Assembly: GCA_029962745.1 (NCBI GenBank)
Contig: CM057151.1
Span: 7,974,754 to 8,038,753 of the forward strand
DNA length: 64,000 nt
DNA from: Echinometra lucunter
Lineage: Eukaryota > Echinodermata > Echinoidea > Camarodonta > Echinometridae
Direction of reading: 5' to 3'
Positions 47,933 through 60,560 of the stretch are shown here, piece after piece. Numbering within the stretch: position 1 is the first letter of the stretch; each line of letters opens with the position of its first letter. The notes under the pieces are model-generated. The model saw nothing but the letters and a program-made list of their open reading frames with translations. It did not search any database and was not told the origin of the DNA. A program made the translations under genes and the position numbers.

Positions 47933-48103
47933 CTTAATATCAGTGGCGTAGACAGGTTCTTACACCGGGGGGGGGGGGGGATGATTTGCCGTTCACGAGA
48001 AATCGAGGATCAATTTCGTATACAGATACACACACACACGCACACTCACACACGCGCATACGCACACTCACACACACCCACACACATACACCCGAATGCA
48101 CAG

Positions 48104-48648
48104 CACCGGCGTAAATCCACTTTGCGGAGTGGGGGGGGGGATGATCGACTTTTTTTGCCGATTTTTTTTCTGTCCAACTCACACTTAAGTATAAACACAC
48201 GCCCTCACCCACCTGCACAGATCCCCTTACACACATTTTAATTTTTATCTCGCGAGCGAGGTAGCCAAAAATTACCACTTTTCTGGTTTTCAATCGCATT
48301 TTCAAATAGAAATTCTATAATATGATGAGCGAGCGAAGCGAGAGCCAAAAATAACCACTCTTTTGGTTTTCCATCGCATTTTCAAACAAAAATTCTAAAA
48401 TATGATGAGCGAGCGAAGCGAGCGAGCCAAAAATAAGCACTTTTCTGTTTTTAAATCGCATTTTCAAATAGAAATTCTAACATATGATGGTTGTTTATAA
48501 CAGATTATTAAAAATTTTATTAACGATTAATTCAAATATCATTTCTTCCTTAAAAAGTGGGAGGGGGGTATTCGTACACGCCATCCCCTCTCAAAAAAGT
48601 GGGGGATATATCCCCCCCCCCCCCATCCTCCAGGGATTTACGCCAATG
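48104..48648. mobile_element. nested hAT element, sister copy of 37195-37702
   Basis: Perfect 8-bp duplications 'atgcacag' (48096-48103, 48649-48656). Terminal repeats are CACCGGCGTAAATCC and, as complement, CATTGGCGTAAATCC. The interior holds two to three direct copies of a ~80-bp unit with 'gagcgagcgaagcgag' and 'caatcgcattttcaaa', as in the 37-kb copy. Confidence 0.92.
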
Positions 48649-48887
48649 ATGCACAGACATAAATAGAAGATATATGCACCGTGACAAATGAATATAGAAT
48701 ATGGACTGACACACATTATTGCATATTTGCATCACGCTATTTATCTTTTAAAAAAATTTTTGTTGATACACCACTTCAGAAAAACTGTGACAGCGCCGAA
48801 ATTACCCAAAAATAATATATATGACTACATAAATCAGAATAATGATCGATATAATAGTTATGATAGTAATCGTCATTTCACTCACAT

Positions 48888-48941
48888 TAACGATGATGAT
48901 GATGATGATGATAACTATTATTATTATTATTATCATAGGCA
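48888..48941. repeat. (GAT)n and (TAT)n simple repeats
   Basis: Triplet runs inside the outer hAT element. The poly-Asp/poly-Tyr reading is not a gene. Confidence 0.85.
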
Positions 48942-49162
48942 TAATAATGGTGGGGGGAGGGGGAAATGCATACCCCTCATTCCCCCCCCCCCCCCCCGCT
49001 GTCTACGTCCCTGCTTAATATAGATTATTCTTTTTCACTGCCCGACCGAGGAATCCTTTTCATGGATGGAATGTGAATGCACCTCATTTGTTAAGATCAT
49101 ATTTATTTTGTACATGAATCTTCAGAAGCTTCATATTTCCTTTACTCATTTAAGTAGCGATC

Positions 49163-49491
49163 CAGGGGTGGATCCAAGTTTTTGCAGTGAAAAGGCGGAA
49201 AGGGGCACAATTTTCAAGAATTCAAGCAAGCAAGGAAAACGAAAAAACGAATTAACAAATGAAAAGCAAGAGGTCATTAAATATTTCAGATGTCGTTGGG
49301 TCGAAAATAGGAAGGGCATGGGGGGGGGGGGGGCGGGCTGTTACTTAAAAAGAGTGCCAGTTGAGTTTTCATATAGGTGAAACTGTAGAACCGTGTCAAC
49401 TCCCCCCACCCCCCCCCCCAAAAAAAAAAAAAATGAAAAAAAAAATGAAATGAAAAAAATAAATAAAAAGGGGGAAAATCGGATACGCCTG
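49163..49491. mobile_element. probable degraded hAT-like element
   Basis: The left end CAGGGGTGGATCC and the right end (as complement) CACAGGCGTATCC are similar to hAT termini, with G-runs and C-runs inside, but flanking 8-mers do not match (tagcgatc; gtttttcc). Boundaries tentative. Confidence 0.4.
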
Positions 49492-49834
49492 TGGTTTTTC
49501 CATCTTTTGTGATAAGATCAAGTCGGGTGTTATCATGTTCTAGGATTTTGCTTAATGATCCTCCACAGCTTCATACTTCACGTAGATACAATTACATTCA
49601 TTAGGAGACAGGTTCCACGCAAATGTTCTTTTTTTATTAAACCAATCAATATATAATGGTTGATTTAGAGGAAAAGTCTTAATGTTTTCCTTGCCGTCGA
49701 AACGCTCTTGGAATAATCACTCTAAAAGTAGGACTCCTGCAAAGAGTAAAACTAGTAAGCAATTTACTTACTCTCTTTAAGTGAAATACATTTTCCCAGA
49801 CTTCAGTATTAGATACAACTCTGTCTCATTCTAA

Positions 49835-50207
49835 AGCCCAGCGCACACCTTACGATCCGACTGGCCGATCCGACTGGCTCACGACTGGTCCACGACTGAG
49901 TGAGAGGAGATGTGACGTCACAGCTCTGGTCAGTCGTGAGTCGTAGACCAGTCAGAGGCCAGTCGGAAGGGCAGTCGGAAGGATTTGACATGTCGAATCT
50001 TCACTACTGGATCGCAAGAGATCGCATGCTCAATCCATCTTCCAGCCAATCAGACAGCAATATTGATATGACGTCAGAGTAGTCGGATGGGTCTGGAATC
50101 GCAAGGTGTGCGGTGTCGAGGCTTAACGACTGCCCCACGACTCACCTCCTCTCACTCAGTCGTGGACCAGTCGTGAGCCAGTCGGATCGTAAAGTGTGCG
50201 CTGGGCT
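49835..50207. mobile_element. 373-bp foldback MITE with TAA target duplication
   Basis: Ends AGCCCAGCGCACACCTTACG and its near-complement. TAA flanks both sides (49832-49834, 50208-50210). The subterminal ctcacgactggtccacgact is also present inverted, so the element folds back over about 80 bp. Same family as 21971-22394. Confidence 0.85.
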
Positions 50208-50210
50208 TAA

Positions 50211-52393
50211 CCGTGCATGTATCTTTAAAAAAAACATCAATAAAGACGTCCTTCCCCTGTTCCAAATACCTTAACGACGCCCCTAAAAAATTTACATATA
50301 TTCTTTCATCTTCTAATCATTAATTAATGAACACCACTTTGTCGGTGAATATTTGGTTGAATGTTTATGGTAACCTGTAAAATCTGCGCTCTGCTGTCGT
50401 AACATTCTCCTCACCTGCCCCCGGAGTACAGGGAGCAATCATAAACAATAGAGACTCAGAAGACTGTACGTATCAATCTGTGTAAACGACGGAGGCTCCT
50501 CGGGGGCTATCATAAATGCAAAATTGGATTTAGAGAATAACGACAGGGAATGAATGGTGTCATAGAGGAAATAGCAAATCAATAAAGTCAAGACAAGAGA
50601 TCATAATTTCGGGTTGGGAAGATATAGCATGGAACCACCTGCAGGGCAGTGATGAATACTTAGATTTGCATGAAATCATTTAGTTTTAAATTGTGAATGA
50701 TACTACAAACGAAGCAAGGGTCTGTATTTGCAAATGATAGCATTCAGAAGCATCCATTCCGCCAGGCACTTTCATCATGTCCATGGTTTCTGCAAGTTGA
50801 AACTTAGTGAGGCACTATAGAAACTAGATTTCTTTTACCCTGTATATAATTACATATACATGTCTTAATATGTGGTATAAGGCTTTCGGTGTCTTTTAAT
50901 GAAAATATCTCTAAAACGACTAAGGACAAGAATAGCATGGATAAAGGACAGGGGGCACACGTTATTGCACTTTCCCCTCCAAAGGACACTTACTTTTCGT
51001 TAACCCGTCTCTAAGCTCGAGAGTATACGTCATTTAGTATGATATTTTATTGAAAATTTGTGAATTATATAGAGAAGCACATATTGCGTCATTATATAGT
51101 CCAAATACCGTATCAATAAGTTATCGAGATTGATGACACTGAAAGTAGCTACTTTCATGGTTCATCTTTGCCAGGGCACGCAGCACTTTGTCACCATCGT
51201 ACTTCTATAAATGTACAGGGTGGCTAAAAAAATGCTGAAATCACTACGAGGGAATATCTAATAGACGTGTTTATTAATTTTATGCATATTTGCAAAAGTT
51301 TCCCTTGGCAACTAAGAAGCTTGCCAGAGGCTTGTCGGACATCGTAACAACTGATTTCATGCAAACTGGATTCTATCTCTTTAATTGCCATTATGCATAG
51401 CAGGTAAACTGAATAGCTGGTAATTAAGGGTTCTGGAGAGAAACATGCATAAATTTGAATACATTTAGTAAACAGGTGTATTTTTCACATTTCATGATTG
51501 AACTTTCAACACAATGCTTACAAATCTGCACCGCCTGTAGACTTAGAGACAACTCGTACGACTCGTACGATACGCACGGAAATCTCGCGATAAACGCAAG
51601 TGACGTTTTCACTCGGCGCCTGTGTGAGCTCATTATTTAAATCGACCGCCCGTCCTCTGTATTGATTAAGCACGTATTTATCATTTTCATTATCAAAGTT
51701 TTTAAAAAAATGATTAAATTCTGTTATTTCATCCTAATTTCTCTTGGGCTTTGGTTCCGATAGCCTGTTTGATTACTGTGAGGTATTATGCAAAGTTCCA
51801 CGCGTACTTTTTGATTTCATGCGCAGGAAAGCATTGCACGAAGGTGGTCGGTTTAAAAGAAGGTGGTCGATGAGTAGTAGGGCTACCATACACGTTAACA
51901 CCCCATCTTCTTTTGATATTTTTGTATCATGAATTGATTTTAAATGTTTATATGGAGGTTGTCTATGCCATTTCAGAAGACCTTACATAACTTTGTAAAC
52001 TCATTAAAAACAACTTCACTGGAATGATATGATCCAGCCGATATGAACAGACGCTTGATCAAAATCAGACCTCAAACCTCAAAGTTGGGTACATCAGTAA
52101 TCATGCTCCTCAATCGGGAATGTAATGAAGACATATTTCGAATGTTATTTAATTTCAGATTAATCTAATTTCATTTATAGCTAATAAATATTTTGTTTTC
52201 ATTAGTCAATTTTGTTTTGATCACTCATGTAATCAGAGTAATAGCGCGATCATGCGATAAGAAACACATTCGGGTTACAATTTCATATTCTTGTCGTAGA
52301 CTTGTCAGTAGCAAAATGCTTATGTTTCATCGAATGTCATCATTTATTGCCCTAAAATAATACATTCTTTTTCTTTCTCTTTTTATTCTACAG
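50211..52393. other. intron just upstream of exon 2; no other feature seen
   Basis: AT-rich, no exon or well-bounded element recognised. The final 40 bases form the polypyrimidine tract of the exon 2 acceptor. Confidence 0.45.
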
Positions 52394-52467
52394 TGGGTAA
52401 AAGGACACAAACAGAATCAGCCGGAGATGAAGTCTTTGAATTTAATGTGCCAGATGACTCGCAAAAG
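52394..52467 (+). CDS. second coding exon of the putative neuropeptide precursor (amidation/cleavage site)
   Basis: Acceptor TTCTACAG before 52394 and donor AAAAG/GTGAGT. The length is 74 nt, entered in phase 1 and left in phase 0, which fits both first exons exactly. The first complete codons are Gly-Lys-Arg, the standard amide donor plus dibasic convertase site. The remaining residues form an acidic spacer (TQTESAGDEVFEFNVPDDSQ and a Lys). Because the intron falls inside the last codon of the mature peptide, the first-exon choice decides that residue: Met with exon 1A (A+TG), Leu with exon 1B (T+TG). Confidence 0.72.
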
Positions 52468-55400
52468 GTGAGTGCTGAGGGGAGGGGTTAAAAATTAACG
52501 TAAATTGTAATTTTTTTACAATATCTGCATGATCTGTGTTCCTTATTTCGGTAAAGTTGAATGATTTGCATTTACTATTTCTGTGTAAGTAATATGTTTT
52601 ACTAGGAAAAGTCTGACGAACAGATTGGATGCGTTAACAGCAGTACTAAAATAACCAGCTCCATGAAAATTTGTTATATATATAAAACAAATAAACATAT
52701 ATATAGTTTCAGAAAGATAGTTTACAACAACAAAGTGAAACAAGGGCAATTCACAAAGTAAACAGTACCTTTCAGATATAGTAGCACTTTGCTGGAATGA
52801 TAATTATGTCTGCAATTTTCTGAAGAAAAAACATATTGTCAGTTCCAGAAATAATGGTTCGCCCATTATTAGTTCTTTCATTAATATAGAAGAGACGACA
52901 AAGTAATCAATATCATAAGCTGTTGAGTTTTAAAAAGAAACCATGCTATTTTTTCGCTAGTCAATTTATGGCATCACCTAAGGCACGCATAGCGAATTCA
53001 TTAAAGTTGTGAAACATCTATGAGGAAATAATAAATGGACTCATTTATTACACGACACTTCGGAAAGATATCTTATATGATTGAAACATGATCTGACGTC
53101 CTTAACGTGATGTACATGTTTCCCGCGCATGGGCATGATCAGTGATGATTATTTGATCGAGATATATTGCATGTTGGTGTCTGTCTTGCTAAGAGGGCTT
53201 GCAGATGTTGTAATTGCAATCATACTCTTCGGGTGAATGAGTGACGAGAGTGTAATCGCCAAACTGGCCTCTCTTTCCCAAGCTCTCTTTTTAATTATAA
53301 TCGAGAGGAGTAGTATATTCGGATGAAGCTCTACTCATACCCATAGCAAATCAATCCGCCGGTGTTAGTATTATTTTCCCTTTTATTAGCAGCTCTCTCT
53401 CTCTCTCTTCAGTGATTAGTTTAAATGAGGGTCTACGTTTTTTGCAAACTTGGCCCCCATCGCAGTCACTCGACACTGAGGTGATGCCATTGCCAACCCG
53501 ATGACATGCATCTACTCTTTGATTACACCCTTCACTGAAGCCCGCCAAGTCAAACATATAACGTTTCTGTCTCAAGGCTGCATGTCTTCTAGTGTTTACC
53601 ATCTCAGACTGCCAACTCGCGATACCTCGATCATTCATACCGCTAAACCTACTCCCCATCGACTACAAACCGACAGCATCTTGGCCATTTAGTGTAATGT
53701 AACTTCTTGCTCGGTCTGTTTTCAGTGTGGTGTAGTTTCATTGGTATGACTGGCGTATTGGACCTTGGCATTGCTTTGGGTGGATGGAAGGTTGAAGTGT
53801 GACGGAGAAAAAGCGTAGTGGGTCATATTATCATTCAGTAATTTAATAGACCAACACAATCGTTTCAAAACTATAACGCGGGAGCAGAAAAAAGACTGTA
53901 TTCTGGACAATACCTTTAAGGTTTCTTGAAAAAATAAACTCACTCAATAATACAGCTTGCGAAGTCTGTTAAGCCAATTTGTCTTTTATGTGACACTTGA
54001 CCGTGCTGCGGAAAGGAAATGAAGGCTGGTAAGAAGCACTTTGACAAGAAAGCAAGTCTTCGACCGAAATTCTGTTGAAGCGTGGAGCAGCCTCTTAGGC
54101 GAGGTGGCGAAAATCTCTCAATACATTCATTACCTGGACGTTTCGAAGGTTACGGTAGATTGGAAGAAATAGGATAAAAGTCAACGAAATGTTTCGTAGC
54201 AAAATCATTGCTTTACGAAATACCACATCAGGAAAATCAGTAATTCGAAGTCATTACTGTACATTTCTACACATTATGCCTTGTTGGCTCCTAGATAAGA
54301 CTAGATTTTCTTTTTACTTTAACATGTAAATGATACAGCATGTTACCGAGCCCATGTGACATTTAGAAGCATAATAAGAACAAGAAAGGGATCTTGCGAT
54401 CACATGACATCCACACGGTATCTCAGTATCTCGGGAGTATATTTCAGTCTTGTTGACTGAAGTATATGATTTCGGAACAAAATTTAATTTTAAGAGATTT
54501 TACCTTTTTTATGTCTTGATGGGTATCCTCTCATTCTTATCCCCCTTTTCATTCGTAAGTAGGAAGTAAATTTTGGAGACATTGTGGTAGTATCGAAGAA
54601 ATACTGCATGAATAATGAACAAGTCGGATCATACTTTGAGTCTGAATTTGGAGAAGGATAATATTATAATTGCTCTATCTTCTTATTCGATTTTGTTTTG
54701 TTACGATTTTCTTAATGATTTTTCAATTGTACAAGACACATAAATTGAAAATGATATTTAACGTAAAAAACAGTGATATTGTTGTAATCACGTATGTACC
54801 AATATCATCCAAAATATCAAATTATAAGCCATACGACCAATTCTCAGCAAAAGATATACATCTACTTCTTTTTCTTTATCGTTACTTTCATAGAGAAACC
54901 TAGTTGATGAAAAGTACAAAATGACAGGTATAAGACCAGATACGTCACGAAGTTTATGTTTTTCTTGATTATCTTGCCAGTCATATCAAATAGTGCTCCA
55001 TAGCTAGGGAAAGTTAAAGAAATGACTAATAAAGAATAGATTAAAAGGAAAATGTTAATTCATACAGGATTTTCGAAAGCCCGGGAGCTACCTTTAAAAA
55101 TCGGATACCAACTTCGATTTATCGTGTGCCCGGTTTCATCGAAAGTAGGTATTTTGATCGTCACTCTTCAGCCTGACTAGATCGATGCGCAACTATTCAC
55201 TTGCTGTGCACCTGCGGCTTATACCATGAGCAAAGGTGTTCAGTATCATGAAAAAAGGTAAACGAAATCATCAGGTGGGGGAGAACCACTGACACTGTAG
55301 GCCAATGAACTGGTCGCATTAAAGGGAAACTTATTATTTGGAATAGTTAAAGTGAATTTTGGGAGAGTCCAAAAGTCCAAATATCTATATAAATTGGTCA

Positions 55401-57560
55401 TTGTTGAATGAGTGAGTAATTTTTTGTTTATTTATCATTTTTTTTCCAGTACAACGAATGGAATTTAAAGCATTGTACTGAATATCGTTATTGAATATGC
55501 TAAACCTAGCCATGTGGGACTGCATGTTCCATTTGCCGAGCTAATCTTCCAGATTTCCTCATTTTTGCCTGCTGAAAAGTCAGCTGTCGTGCTTTTATAT
55601 CGGATTCATAGGATAGATATGATTTAGTCATAAGATTTGTAGCTTCATACACAAAAGGCAGGAACATGTTTGTTTATCCATTACATTTGTTTTCCTTCAA
55701 TACCAGAACGCGGTAGCTGAATGTATCCATAGCCCTGTACACTTCTTACACAAACCTTTGATACATATGTATAGCTTGTTCGTTTTACTTGTTTTTATGT
55801 TCTGCCCTTTCATGTTCTTATCTTTGTATCATTTCTCAGTCATGTATTATCTTATATTTCTCAGTGATTTATGTGCAGGGCCGCAAAGTGTTTTGGTGTT
55901 TCAATCACCTGCTATAGGTTACCCTGGGTAAAAACAACACGAATAGGATAAAATAAAAATATTGAAATAATCCTTAACACATCTTTGTTACCAACTGTCA
56001 GTCACATTTACGCCACCGGATTTTGTTACTTATAGAAATATCAATGTTAGAATGACATATAAATACGGAATTTCACTCTTGCAGTGTTACATACTATCTT
56101 CCAAAAAACATCTGACAATAAAGTGAAATAGAGAAAGATACTTTTCTGAGATTTACAAAAACTAGAGACCAGCTTTTAATTTTCTCTTCCCACTTGGTTC
56201 TGGCCTTCTGGGTTCCCTCTATAGGTCTACTTCCTATAACTTTTCATTCTAACATATCTTTTTAGGGACTTTGGTGCATTTTAGTTATACAACCAAAGTA
56301 TAAGCCTTTCCATCCTGAACTACTCCTATAAAAGTATAGTTTGTTTTAGTCCTGCCATATTTATTCTTTGTTAGTTTTCATTCGTCTCCATGATATTCTC
56401 ATCATTGATCCTGTACACCTACATTTCAACTGATTTATTTTCCGTAGTCTTTGTTACTGGCCATGGGTCTGGTCCGTGCAATAGAACTGACCATGCAGTC
56501 TTATCCTAAGTGTTCACCTTCCTGGCTGTACGGTTGCTTCCTACAATTAATTACCTTGGACAGATAAGGACATTCAAAACTCCATGTATATACTAAGTTT
56601 TTAACCAATGAAAGAACTATGATACAGCACGGGGGAAAAGATCCTGAAAGACAGCGATGTTTCGTCACAGTTCTCTCCTATATGTCGACTTGCAACAATG
56701 TCAAGAAAGCGAAGACCTAATCAGTGCCTTAAATCTAAAGATTTTTTTATCTTAATCTGATATACAAGTAAAAAGTATTGAGTGACGGCGCACAAATTTA
56801 CGCCTGTGCTCCCACACACCATTTCTGTCACAAACTCTCCTCAATTTTGTTTGCAAAAATCCTTAGATATACTCGTAACTTGAAAGCACATTTTCATTGT
56901 AATTCAGTCATTTCATTGAGCCAAGGACAAGGTCACACAGAGCTTTAATATGCATTAAATTTACAGTTGACGTATCAATGTTGCTCTGACGACATTGGTT
57001 TCTCATAAAAGCGGCTGCAGTTGACAGGTTCTCAATGATGGAAATTCGCTTATTTTGACTTTTTACATTCACATATTCCGGAAAATGCAAAATGCATACG
57101 TCGAAAATATAAACAACTCTATATACTGGCGGGTTATGATACTAGGAAAGATCTTGGTCAGATTGCGACGGTGTATTGAGTTCAAAATATCCGTGAGTTT
57201 ATTTATAACACGGGGTTAGAGTCAAAGGGTAATGGGGGAAAATCTTCAATTTAGCCATCTTCACTGCACTCCACACTTCGAGTGGTCTGGAGCAAACCGG
57301 ATAACCGTTAAATCTCAATTTATCAATTCAAGTGGATACCAAATCTCTTCAGCTTCGAGGAATCAAACCAGAAACCTCTTCTGAGCATGTCACGATATCT
57401 AAATTATCACTTCTTTTATTACTTACATCTGCCAGTTTCTAGCGAAAAGCTTAATCAATGCAAGATTAATCATAGACTCGGTATAAAAAAAAAATAGTTC
57501 CTCTGTCGTGCAAAGTCCCTTCGAATGGTTGGTATCTAATAAGCACCATGGAGTGCATCA
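52468..57560. other. intron between coding exons 2 and 3 (first part); no gene seen
   Basis: AT-rich sequence with a short (ct)n at 53396-53409 and a few unsupported open frames. No exon signals detected. Confidence 0.45.
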
Positions 57561-57563
57561 CAG

Positions 57564-58063
57564 AAATATGACTAATGCACGCTACTTAAAATAAGGTTTT
57601 CGAGTACGAGTTTGATATTATTTGAAAGATTTATATTAATGTATGACAAACGAAAAATAACATTTATGATCATTTCATTCCGTAAAATAATTCATGAAAA
57701 TTTCGAGCTCTAGAAGTTCTTTCCGGCAGTATTCTTTTCCGGGCATGATGAATGAATATGAATGACGAATTAATGCACCCTATTTGCATACATTAATTGC
57801 GCTTTATGAAAAAAAATATGACTAATGCACGCTACTTAAAATAAGGTTTTCGAGTACGAGTTTGATATTATTTGAAAGATTTATATTAATGTATGACAAA
57901 CGAAAAATAACATTTATGATCACTTCATTGAGTAAAATAATTCATGAAAATTTCGAGCGCTAGAAGTTCTTTCCGGCAGTATTCTTTTGCGGGCATGATG
58001 AATGAAATTGAATGAAGAATTAATGCACCCTATTTGCATACATTAATTGCGGTTTATGAAAAA
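57564..58063. repeat. young tandem duplication, two copies of a 250-bp unit
   Basis: 'atatgactaatgcacgctac' occurs at 57566 and 57816, and the sequence stays nearly identical (a handful of substitutions) to 'tgcggtttatgaaaaaa' at the end of copy 2. The high identity implies a recent duplication. Confidence 0.92.
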
Positions 58064-58108
58064 AAAAGATAATGCTAAAGGATATAACTCCGTAAATTTC
58101 TTGTATTT

Positions 58109-58141
58109 GAAACAAACAAACAAACAAACAAACAAACAAAG
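58109..58141. repeat. (CAAA)n microsatellite
   Basis: About eight tetranucleotide units in an AT-rich stretch. Confidence 0.92.
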
Positions 58142-58955
58142 AAACCTTCATGACAAGAAGGTTTTGGATTTGGATCGCTTTTTGAGGCAAATTCGGTAAT
58201 AGTCGATCAAAATTACTTTCTTTTATGTGTAAGCCATAGAATGGCAACAATCATAAGCAGGCAAACCAAAAATAAAATTCTGAAAACTAGTAATTTCATC
58301 TTTCTTCCCCCAGAACAGGTGAGAAATATGTTCTCGTGCTTTGGTATTAATAGTAACAGTTATCAAATTCTTGGGCAAGTATAGTGGATATATTTCAGAA
58401 CTACAATTAAAATGGAATATCAATCATTGCTATGTTGTAATGTATAATGATTGTGACAAAGGGAATGTAAAAGAGAACACTCATATTTCTTATTTTCAAC
58501 CAGCATTCCCTGATTTTCAACTCCATTTTCCATAGAATATACAGGGAAGACTGCAAAGAAGATCTCCCCATATTTTACACTTCACTGAATCAAAGCTCGT
58601 ACATGTACATGTAAACTATAAATCAAGCTTGGCTCTTGCATTGCTCAACATCTTCGGCCTCTCTATAATGCCTTTCTTGACTCGCCAGTTTTTTATAGAA
58701 ATGAAATGTTTCCAGGGTTGAGAATTGCCATTTTCTCTTTAATTAGCCCCCAGAGACTGTAAATTGTCAGACAGTCCACTTCTTCAAAGGTTCTATTTGC
58801 AAGTTTTCTGAGATTTTTTTTCTTTTTTTTTTACCGAGATAGAATTGCCTTCAGTTCAAACATGCTTCCAATGAGAGTGCTAGGTGCACGCGACCTTGTT
58901 ATGCGTTATATGGCTAAAATGTGTGGGCGCTTGTGTGGGTGTGTTGGTATATCTG

Positions 58956-58956
<1 letters not shown>

Positions 58957-58994
<38 letters not shown>
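58957..58994. repeat. (CA)n microsatellite
   Basis: About 19 CA units, preceded by a GT-rich stretch (58920-58950) that could pair with it. Confidence 0.95.
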
Positions 58995-58996
<2 letters not shown>

Positions 58997-60291
58997 TGGC
59001 ATTACTGTATTCCTTTGATGCCGGAACAAGGTGTTAATTCAGAACAGCTTGCTATAACTGGGGAAATCCCGTCATTTTTTAAAGCCTTCTAGAACAACAA
59101 TGCCTGCACTTTGTTTATCGTCTAAGTTTGAGTGGAGGCAAATCATGATGATTACAACAAAAACAACAACAACACCAACAACAACAACAAACGTTTTCTT
59201 GCAGTACCTAATAATTCCGAGCTTGCAAAGTCGAATTATGAAGACATACTCGCTATCGATTTATGTATCAAGATGTTCGTGATGCTATAGGAGATTTTGA
59301 TGCTTAGATTTATGAAATAATTTGTTAATCAAGTTAGTATGATTGGATGGGTATATTATCTTTACATCAGAAATGATGTTCAATGTAGCCTAAAATACAG
59401 CCAAGGTATTGCCAAGAATACGTTAAAACGATGCCTAAAAGATGGAAAGCTCTCATACATTCTGACATATTTAATTACAGGAGACTTGAAATTTTAGATA
59501 GCATCAAATTGGATATCTTTCACGAAACCACAGACGTGGTCACTTCTGCGGCAGTGTTTTAACATTCTAAGATTACATTTCATGATCACCACTAATTTAA
59601 TAAGAAAATATAACCTAGGGCAATTTTATTGCACATATATCTCAAGATCCAGGTAACTCATAAGAAGTATTATTATTTACAAAGAAAATTCCAGCTCAAT
59701 AGAAAGTATAAAGTAGAAAGAATTATTTTGTAGAGTGATTTTCACGTGTGTACTGCTGATCCGGGCATAAATATTGATGTCCCTGTACAACATGTTAGAT
59801 TTTCACCAGTTGTGTCAATCAGCGTTTCTTTTACAATAAAATAACTCTGAAGGTGGACATGAAGATACCTACCGTCGCTCACTAGGCGTAATGTACTGAC
59901 GTAGTAATGCGTCAGGAACTTTCGAGGGTTGACCCACCAGAGTGAGATTGCCAAAGTGAGGAAGTACAATTAGCAACAAGCATTAAGGGCTCATCCACGT
60001 TGATGATCTTCATGGGCTTTATCAGGTCGCAGTCAAAATAACGTCTGGTGTGCGACGGGTATAAGGCTCTGTCACATCATTTACACAGAGGCGTCATTTG
60101 CGAGAAGGTGCTGCGTCAACAACTTTTGCGGCCTTTGAGGTTTTACTAAATGATCGCACGGTATAACGTGAAATTACGCCCGATGTGCGGCAGTCATGAC
60201 GTTTCTTAGCTGTCAAGTTGTCATTTTCCGACGTAAGATTACGTTAATTGCAGTAAAATTCTATTTGTATTTTTTTCTCTCATTTTTGTAG

Positions 60292-60390
60292 ACGGAGACG
60301 GGTGCATTTGATTTTGGTAAATCGACATCATGTCCACTGGATTCTCTCTTCATGCAACTGACACCCGAGTGGCAACAGATGATTATTAAG
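60292..60390 (+). CDS. third coding exon of the putative neuropeptide precursor
   Basis: The acceptor is a T-rich tract ending TTGTAG before 60292, and the donor is TTAAG/GTGAGG. The length is 99 nt, phase 0 at both ends. It encodes 33 residues with an acidic/aromatic start, one Cys (near residue 15), a CPLDSLF segment and an amphipathic MQLTPEWQQMIIK end. No dibasic site is visible. In spliced form the precursor reaches 109 residues here (with exon 1B) and continues beyond the window. The segment could be part of a C-terminal propeptide; I recognise no named domain. Confidence 0.65.
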
Positions 60391-60429
60391 GTGAGGTTAA
60401 TCATCATTATCGATTTTATCTGAATGATT

Positions 60430-60560
60430 AATTGATTGATTGATTGATTGATCTCTTTATTTATGCACGGTTAAAAAGCCCAAACAGTTACATGACTGGT
60501 TTCCATTGAATCAATTTGAATACATCAATAAAATTGTCAAAGGTCCATTGATTAAAACAC
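60430..60560 (-). mobile_element. antisense 3' end of a CR1/L2-like retrotransposon
   Basis: A (attg)n block followed by 'atctctttatttatgc', which on the minus strand reads as an aataaag signal followed by an oligomer tail, typical of such elements. The coding part is not recognisable. Confidence 0.45.

Larger units (their letters stand above)
47941..49013. mobile_element. hAT element with a second hAT nested inside
   Basis: Perfect 8-bp duplications 'cttaatat' (47933-47940, 49014-49021). Ends are CAGTGGCGTAGACAG and, as complement, CAGGGACGTAGACAG. Poly-G and poly-C runs sit just inside. No transposase. Confidence 0.92.

Noticed and set aside
48008..48100. (CA)n-rich tract read as Thr/His-rich protein
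   Set aside because: Simple sequence inside the hAT element, not coding.
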